Below are positions 56,755 through 64,000 of a DNA stretch of 64,000 bases, piece by piece. The stretch covers positions 106,914 to 170,913 of the forward strand of contig NSJX01000054.1 of NCBI GenBank assembly GCA_002286715.1. The letters run 5' to 3'. The DNA comes from Dentipellis sp. KUC8613. Lineage: Eukaryota > Basidiomycota > Agaricomycetes > Russulales > Hericiaceae. A program made the position numbers and the translations under genes. How positions within the stretch are numbered: position 1 is the first letter of the stretch; each line of letters opens with the position of its first letter. Under the pieces are notes generated by a model. That model made no database searches and had not been told where the DNA came from. It saw only the letters and a program-made list of their open reading frames with translations.

Positions 56755-58600
56755 GAATAAACCTACAAAGACAAATTGCGAGCTAAACCCGAATTTGAAT
56801 AGAGATGCGTGACTTGCCGCACGACGCGGCGACTCGAGCAGTTTGCCGCTTGCGACTTCCCACCACCTGCCCTGCGACCGTGTCGCTCTCGACAGGCATC
56901 CCCCAATGCCAAGGGCCACAAGTGAATCCTGTGGCAGACTTCATGCTCTGCAGGACATGATTATCGAAGAAAGAATGTCAGTGAGTCCACATCTGTCCGA
57001 GAGAACCAAATCTGCTCACCGGGCACGCGCACGTTTAGACCGCGTTCTCATGCAGCTGGGCAGAGCGAGAACGCACTCGCGGCTACCCATTTGCGACGGC
57101 TGTCGTACCAGTCGACGGCGCGGACGGTCTCGCGACAATGTCTCTGACCGCGTCGATCATGATGCGCGGACGCGCGGCCTACGACCTGGCTGAAAATCCC
57201 CCGGTTCCCCCACCGGCCGCGGCGAGTCGCATCGTCGACCGTTCGTGCGTCTCCCTGCGCCTTCAAACCTCAGTATCGGGCGCCGTGGCATCACCCGCCC
57301 CACCATCGAACTTTGCGCGGACGGCCGAGTTGCGATCGTGTCGCGCTCGGCAGGGATCCCCCAACAATGCCAGCAAAGGGAGTCCTTTTCGCAGTCGAGA
57401 GGACTTGAAGACACCGTTCCTAACCAGAAATTTGTCAGTAAATTCATGCTAGTCCGAGAAGAAAGCATCTACTGACCAGGTACTCGCGTGCGCAGCTCAA
57501 ATCTCTCGTAGCCATACCTCAACGACGGCTTTGGTACCACCCGACAGATTCAGCCGCGCAGCGACTCGCGCTATTTACTCTCGACGACACATCCCCGCAG
57601 CCAATCGTGACGCCAGCCGCATGCGCCGCTCCTCGCATCCCGGGGCACTTGACGACGTCACCCGTCCCACCATCGAACTTGGCGACGACCAGCGACCGCC
57701 GTGCCGCACCTAACAGAACATTATCCCCGGCACACAGTTGCGTCTCTGCGCATCAGCCCGACTCTCGGCCTCCGCTCCGTGCCTCCATGCTGACGTTTGA
57801 CTGGCTCTGCGGCCAACCAATCGCGATGCGGACAGTTTGCGTCTCCCCCCGTGTTTCACAGCCTTCGCACCAAGCCGGCATCATCTGTCCCACCATCGAA
57901 CTTGGGCAGGGTGAGACGTCTCGCACACTCCCAGCCCGAGAACCACGAGCACCCTAGACCGTCCCCCGGTCTCCCGGTCTACGAACTCGCTCGCTCGCTC
58001 AGTGACTATCTACTGCAGTGTCCTCTGGACGATGTGTCTACGGGGGGCCGGGCCGATGCACACACTGCACTGGCACAATGCTGTACCAACGGTTCTGTAG
58101 AGGCGTCTCCAGCGACGCCTGCGTCTCTGGATCTCCCTCCACTTTGTGGCTTATTCCGGCATCCCGCGGACCTTCAAACCAAATGGTTAGCGGCGGCTCA
58201 GTGTTTGTAGAAATCGGCCCACTTCACGGAACACCGACGTCGGCGCTGGTGCTGCGATCGCGCCGACCGTCAAGGAGACTTCTTCTGCGCGAGTCGAGGT
58301 CAGACAAGACCGTGAGACACAGTCTCTGCCAAGAACGAAACAGACAACTGACCTTGCCCAACAGCAAAACCTGCTTCTAATAAGACATCCCGCCTCCGCC
58401 TTGTGTGCTTCGATCAGCCATCGCGAACGACACAACAAGGGAATAGACTTACCAGGCACGACACAAGAAGCGCGATCTCAACAACTCGGGTATCATGACG
58501 ACACCTGAGTACTTGCGAGCAGTGCACGAGACCTAGGAACTCGCCTCAACGATCTCTGACAACTTCAGCATCATCAAGCCACTCTGCAGCTCAAGGTGAG
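56755..58600. repeat. Degenerate repeat region after the kinase
   Basis: No gene is supported. A block ending in CCACCATCGAACTTGG (or a one-base variant) occurs three times, at about 57299, 57666 and 57890, each preceded at some distance by a CGCGATGCGG or CGACGCC-like word and a GCGTCTCCC or GCCGCTCC word. Further upstream, weaker copies can be guessed near 56840 and 57090. Spacers contain GTGAGT/CTGACC pairs that look like intron ends. Confidence 0.55.
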
Positions 58601-58715
58601 CCTTATTTAGCCTACCTGCTCGATGCAGAGAAACTAATCTGACCTCTGTGCATCTCGGCGCCTTGCGAACGGACCCGTCAGTTGCTACGACCACCTCTGA
58701 CAACTTCAGCATCAT
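58554..58715. repeat. Short direct repeat
   Basis: CTCTGACAACTTCAGCATCA plus one base occurs at 58554-58574 and again at 58695-58715, 141 bp apart, within otherwise gene-free DNA. Confidence 0.8.
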
Positions 58716-60959
58716 GATTCATGAGGCAGATGCACGTCTAACCCGTGGGCGACCTACAATGCACCGGTGAGTCTCAAGCCCTTTGCTCAGACAAATGGGT
58801 CTCGCTTACCTCGGTATGTTGCTGCTATGGCAGTCCATCACTCGTGCCTACCGTGGCACACTGCGCCACCCCCTCTCGCTCTCCACAGATCTCCCGCCAG
58901 CCAACACGGCGGCCTGGAAACATGTAAGCAGTCATACACATTACTATAGGACGACGTGGTCCAGATGCCCTCGCTAGGTACGCACTTCGTGGACGGCCGA
59001 GAACCAAGCGCTAGGAACAGCTGTGGCGATCGGCTACTGCTGCTTGGCCCGCTCTTGACACAGCCGGGTATCCGCGGTGGACCCGACACAAACCATCCCA
59101 TGATCCCGCTGGCGAGCGGCTGCAATACATGGGTCATTCCTGCGCGGACTCGACACAGAATATCCATCACGGATGGAGCCCTCACAACATTTAGTCAACC
59201 TGCGGAGAAACCGAAATGAAAAGGGAACCGACCTCTCGACTGACACTTGTGCAACATGTCAATGGTGCGTAGATTGGATTCAACGGTGCGCTGGCCAAGA
59301 TAAGCTCAGAGAGGTCACTCGGGCCCGCTCTCGATGCCATCCGCTGTGTAGTACACCGGTCAGTATCTCCGCTACAGACTTGATTCAGACAGACTCACGA
59401 TATGCAATACTACGGACAGCCTGCAGTACGTATGTGACTGACCGTACATGAACGACATCTTTGCAGACTGGACGCAGAGCAAGGTAAGTACACGCGGCCA
59501 TGGTGACAGAATAAACCAAAGACTCACCTTTCTGATCCAGAACACTCCTTCCGCGCCCGGGCAGGATTCAGGATGTCAGCAAGGCAGATAGAAATAGGGA
59601 AGTGGTGCTTACCGCGGCATACGCAGCATGTGTATATACATGCAGGGAACAGTGAGATGCAGCCAGGTATGCGGAGGAGGAAAATGGGCGATGCACGAGC
59701 GCAGAGTGCCCGATGGGCATTTATGCTCGCCGAGTGTCAGCTAGCCGCTGTCCCACGGAAGTCCGTGCGGTGGCTTCCTTCGCTAAGAGCAGGCGCGGCA
59801 CGGGCCCTTGAAACGCGCATTGATGTACCGATTGCAAGCGACTGATCATCCGAAATGAGTGAAGCATGTCATTCAGTTCCGAGTCCTGGCCCTCTGAGAA
59901 TGTCATTTCTCTTTTCCTCACACATTTGTGGCTGCCTGGATTTTAAGAGTGCATCTGAACCCCTGAGATATGTCTAACAGCAGTGGAAAGTCTCGAATAA
60001 ATATGGGGAGGAAGAGTCGAGTCCCCATTTAGCTTAGAATTAATGGTTGCCTTGTTCTCAGGCTCGCATGCTTAGGATCATCCAGCCGAAATGGCTGGGA
60101 ATATTCTTTCAGACTCGTTCAGGGTGCACTCCGTGTGCCAGAGGTCATTGGGGCCCATTTCTCAGTGCTTTGAGGGATATGCTGCAGCAGGGGACCGAGG
60201 CTGGCAGGCCGCTCATGTCTGTATTCCACCTTGGTCAGTCCGCGCGTCGCTGACCGGAATGGACACTTGACCGTCTGTCTCCGCCCTGGCGTCGATCGTA
60301 CTCGGACAGCCCATCGGTGGTTCTCTCGGCAATGTTGCCTGCTGCATTCTCCTGTCATTTTGAATGAATTGGGGCTTACTGTTCGCTTCAGGGAGGTAGC
60401 AAGAGATCAAGGTTTCATGTCAATCCTATCAGTTCTTCCGACCATCCGACTGCTTCGGGGGTTCTCAATCTCACACGGCAGAAAGGCAGGACAAATGTCT
60501 ATTATATTCAGAGATTCAGTAAATAAGAAGGCCAGCCTGTGTACGAAGATGCAGAGCTGCGAGGTGCAGGATCCTTATCGCTCGAGCGGCGGAACGGGGC
60601 GATCTCCGTGGGTGTGGGGCACGCGAGGCGGCTTTCCGGGACGTAAACGCGGAGGGAGCCTACCGGAAAAAAAGGTCAGAGGCGAGGGACGCGGAGGAAG
60701 ATGCCGCGGGCATAAGAACGGATGCCGTGGCGAGGCCCGCCCGTCTTCCCTTTTTGCCCCTCTTCCTCCTGGTCCCCCGGGTCCTTGTCCCCTCCTCCGC
60801 CGCTGTATCCCGTCGCCGTCGTGTCGCATGCACGTCGGGGCGGCCGTGCGCGAGCCTTTTCACGTCGTACTTGCCGCCATTCGCTCTGTCGACATCGTTG
60901 CATCGATCTGATTGTTGTGGGTTGTTCCTCTTCGCGTGCGATGATCCCGTGGCTCATTC
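58716..60959. other. Gene-poor region, nothing recognised
   Basis: About 2.2 kb with only short open frames on both strands and no domains. It contains many GTGAG and CTGAC/CTTAC words spaced like short introns. A GC-rich Gly/Arg/Pro-coding-looking stretch near 60570-60830 reads open on both strands but is compositional only. Confidence 0.4.
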
Positions 60960-62960
60960 ACCTTTTCCAGACGTCCGTGAGTGCTGTCGTCGCGCGTCGT
61001 TCCATCGCTTCAGCGTGGTCCGACGGCCGCGCCGCGATGTCGCTTGAACGCGAAATGTGGGCCCAAATTCCACGGGATTTTGCCCCGCGGCGAGCGGCGA
61101 GCGGCGTCATCGGGCATCGCGACGATGGGATGCGCGAGGGGCCGTGCGCGGCGCAGTGCCTGCGTCCACGACGCCGGTGAGTGTCCCGTCGTGCTCGTGA
61201 AAGCCTGAATTTCATACTCACCTTTCTACCCTTGCTCTAGCCTGTATTCGTGTGTTCCGAAGGCCGCGCCACGACGTGGTTGGAGCGCGAAAAACGCACC
61301 CAAATTCCACAGGATTTTGCCCCGCGGCGAGCGGCGTGCACTGTTCTAGAGCATTCCGACGTCGAGCCGTGCGCGGTGCGTGTCGTCTCGTGCTCGCGCA
61401 TGCCGGAGCCTGTTGTACTGACCTAACTTTTTGTGTTTCGAAGGTCCCTGCGCGAACGCACGTCAACCGCTCTTTTTGCGTTTCGAAGGTCACACCAAAA
61501 TGACATTTGGACCGCGCAATGCGGCCCAAATTTCACAGAATTTTGCCCCGCGGCGAGCGGCGTGCGCTGCTGTAGGGCATTTTGACGTTGGGACGCACAA
61601 TGCACTGTAACGGTGGCCGGTGAGCAATTTCCTATGCTTCCTATGAGCTGACATTGACCTCTCTTTTTGCGTCTCGAAGGCCGCATCACGATGTCATTTG
61701 GACGTGGAATTCCCGTCCAAAATCTACGAATTTCGGCCCCGCGGCGAGCGGCGAGCGGTGCCATGGGGCAATTTGACGTTGGGATGCGCAATGCACCGTA
61801 TTTCACGAGCTTGCTATGGGCCCGCATCGATGTCTCTTTTTGCATTTCGAAGGCCGCACCACGATGTCAGTCGAACGCGAAATTCGCGACCAAAATTCAC
61901 GGATTTCGGCCCCGCGGCGAGCGGCGAGCGCTGCCATAGGGCATTCCAACGTAGGGCCGTGCTGGGCGCAGCCCAGCGCCTGCGCACACACGACCGGTGA
62001 GTATTCCATCGCGCTCTCGTGAGCGTGTGCTTACCTTGAGGACCTAAGCAGGATGATGTTTGACCGCGGTATCTCGCCCCACGGCGTATGCTCCCATCGT
62101 GCGTTCCAATGTACGGCCTGCGCACACACGGTCAGTGATTCATCGCGCTCGCGTCAACATGTACTGACCTCGAGGACCTGAGCAGGATGATATTTGACCT
62201 CCCTGCCCCGCCCCGTGGCGTGCGCTGCCGTCGGGCATTCCAGCGGACGGTCCTGCGCGCGCACGAGCGTGTACCTACCTTGAAGACCTAAGCAGGATGA
62301 TGTTTGAAGGGTGTATCCGCGTCCTATCGTGCTTCGCGGCGGGCGGGGGGTGTTCGGACGTGAGGCTGCCGGTGAGCGTTCTTGCGCGCTCGCGACCACG
62401 GGGGCTATTACTGACTGTCGCGAGGTGTCTCCAGGTTGGTGTCGCCGGACGCCGCGCGGCTATAGAGCAACCCAGCATCTACGCGCCAACGGCTGGTCAG
62501 TGTTCCATCGCGCTTGCGACAAGGAGAATATATATACTTACCTTTTTGCGCCACGCAGACCTAAGCAGGATGATGTTTGAGCGGTGCATCTACATCACGC
62601 TTTCGACGACGGGACGTCGGAGCGCGGATTCTGCGCCGCGGCGCGGACGATCTGACGGGCTGGACCGCCTGCAAGCGTTCGTTCTCGCTGTGGACAACGT
62701 GCGCTTACACTGGCCCTCCTGTCGCGTTTGCAGCCTGCCGTTCTGATGCCATTTGGACGGCAAAAGAGGGTCCCAAAAAACCGGATTTCGGCCCCGCGGC
62801 GAGCGGCGGGCGTTGCTATAGGGGATTGATACGGAGGTGAGTCCCTGGGCGTTGGACGAGTCGGGCAGGTATGCTGACCGTTTGTGCGCAGATGACCTGG
62901 AAATCGGGGATTTCGGGCCCGCGCCGAGCGGCGAGCGGTGCCGAACGTCACCATTACGAT
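60960..62960. repeat. Degenerate tandem array of exon-like blocks with intron-like spacers
   Basis: At least seven good copies of a core CCCCGCGGCGAGCGGCG (about 61083, 61320, 61546, 61737, 61910, 62792 and, with one change, 62918), plus weaker ones between 62076 and 62630. Each good core is preceded by words like GATGTCATTTGGACGCG and AAATTCACGGATTT. Periods shrink from about 237 to 134 bp. Between blocks lie spacers that begin GGTGAGT or GGTCAGT and contain TTGACCT, CTTACC or CTCACC, that is, donor- and branch-like motifs. In the right half the word CCTAAGCAGGATGATGTTTG recurs (about 62043, 62287 and 62563, with a variant near 62176). No intact protein frame spans several units. Confidence 0.8.
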
Positions 62961-63789
62961 TCGAAAGAGGCGGCGCGGCATGCGCGATGGGGTTGCGCGC
63001 CGCATACACGATGGCCGTGGCGTGTGGACCTTGATGCGGGCCGCCGTGAGGTTGCTTGGCGCACTCGCTGCGAGCGAGGCGTTGGCGCAAACTTGCGCAG
63101 TGGGATACGCAGGTGGGTAAACTTGTATATTTTTGTTTCCGGCGAACTGTCGTGCTCACGTTGTGTTGGGGTTCTCCCAGCGTGTCCCCGCGCCCGTCGA
63201 GCTGCTCTAGATCTGCCATATGCGGGTGTGCGGGGTCTGGGAACGACACGGGTGACTGGAGTTTGGTGAGTTTGTGAATTTCGAAACGGGACGAATTTCG
63301 CGGACTCACTTTGTCTGCTGTCTCTTCTAGGCGCTGCCCCCCTCTGGACTCTGCGTGGGCGAGGGCCGACAGGCAGGCGGCTGGTGCGGCGAAACGGCGG
63401 CTAGGATGGGATTGCTCTGGTTGAGAAAACGATGGATGAGCTTGCGCGATGCGCGTTTGGCGTTTCCAGCGCGTCTGCGATATCGCTGTGAAGCTGCTCG
63501 AGGACGCCTCACCATCGAGAAAACAGAAACTCACTGTATATGCGGGTGTCGAGAGCGCCAGAGAGTAAAATGGGACTCGAACGAGCCTCGTTCCGTAGCT
63601 ATTAGCTACATTTCTTGAGTCGAAACCAGAGCGTAAAGACGCGGGCCGGGGAGCCCAAGGGGGGCGGGCCGGGCGTGGCTGCCCATTGAGCGGGGACTGT
63701 GTGCTATAGGACCTAAAAGAACGACTATCTTCCTGCTTTTTCTGCGGTCTTTGCAACGCTGCGATGCGCCAGTGAGACCAAAGGCACGC
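62961..63789. other. Gene-poor region
   Basis: No gene is supported. A small hairpin GTAGCTATTAGCTAC lies at 63595-63609. Nothing else is recognised. Confidence 0.4.
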
Positions 63790-64000
63790 CGGCAACGCGC
63801 GCGGGGGCGATGGACCGACCGTCGCGGTGCTGGAGACCTGTGTTCATCCCACGGAGCGCTCGCCCGTCGTGCGTGTCTGGCCTGGCTCTTGCCAAGTGCG
63901 GGTGCTCGACGGTGGATGGCTCTGCATGATAGGGGCGTGTTGGAAGTACGAGATGCTGTGTAGAGTAGAGGGTGAATAAATGTCGATTTACGTACTTGCA
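63790..64000. repeat. Direct repeat, copy 2 (cut by right edge)
   Basis: Second copy of the segment at 52935-53165, running to the last base of the window. It lacks about 20 internal bases present in copy 1 but is otherwise almost identical, so the homology very likely continues outside. Confidence 0.9.

Noticed and set aside
60575..60957. Gly/Arg/Pro-rich frames on both strands
   Set aside because: Purely compositional, open on several frames, no conserved motif.
60960..62960. CRISPR-like array
   Set aside because: Repeats are long, diverged and unequally spaced in a eukaryotic genome; no short identical repeats with unique spacers.
63550..63625. tRNA-like stretch on the minus strand (GTTCGAGTCCCA)
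   Set aside because: The T-loop-like word is present but the flanking bases do not form a T-stem, and no acceptor or D-arm can be drawn.

Overview
The window reads as nuclear DNA of a filamentous basidiomycete, most likely an Agaricomycete (polypore- or mushroom-like). The coding sequence is GC-rich. Genes are split by many 50-60 nt GT-AG introns, some exons are very small (15-40 nt), promoters are pyrimidine-rich, and the gene content is eukaryotic: a chitin synthase activator, ABCA and CorA transporters, Swi5, a LAM-type sterol transfer protein and an AGC kinase. No rRNA, convincing tRNA, operon or CRISPR array is seen. Genus cannot be decided from the sequence alone.

Layout. 1-4.8 kb: two tandem Baeyer-Villiger-type flavin monooxygenases on the minus strand, the left one cut by the window edge. 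6.3-8.1 kb: a Skt5/Chs4-like Sel1-repeat protein ending in a CAAX box. 9.1-19.6 kb: a tandem segmental duplication, each unit holding a divergent pair made of a Ser/Thr-rich single-pass membrane protein (minus) and a wax-synthase-like MBOAT acyltransferase (plus). Unit A also carries a small foldback MITE whose empty site survives in unit B. 19.9-20.8 kb: a DUF3140 protein with a basic tail. 21.4-27.4 kb: a complete 19-exon ABCA transporter. 28.0-30.4 kb: a CorA-like Mg2+ transporter. 31.2-31.7 kb: a tiny five-exon Swi5 homologue.

31.9-50.8 kb: three intronless paralogues of an unrecognised family with an F-box-like segment near the C terminus (31.9, 34.3 and 49.2 kb, all minus). Between them lie an intact Ty1/Copia retrotransposon (36.85-42.23 kb, identical 248-bp LTRs, 5-bp target duplication), a pyridoxamine-phosphate-oxidase-like FMN protein, a small acidic protein and a GRAM-VASt-TM sterol transporter. 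53.5-56.8 kb: a PX-like/AGC kinase whose catalytic domain breaks off after subdomain IX. The last 7 kb hold no convincing gene. They carry degenerate tandem repeats, including a striking array at about 61-63 kb in which exon-like GC-rich blocks alternate with intron-like spacers. A 0.2-kb segment upstream of the kinase recurs at the right edge, which suggests that a second copy of the kinase locus may begin just outside the window.

Most genes are independent housekeeping or membrane functions. What sets the window apart is local duplication: tandem BVMOs, duplicated MBOAT/mucin-like pairs, the three-member F-box-like family and repeated non-coding blocks, together with a very young retrotransposon. 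Intron-exon models were built by joining reading frames across GT-AG sites. Where a complete model is given, exon lengths sum to a multiple of three. Family names come from motif recognition by eye, not from a database search.
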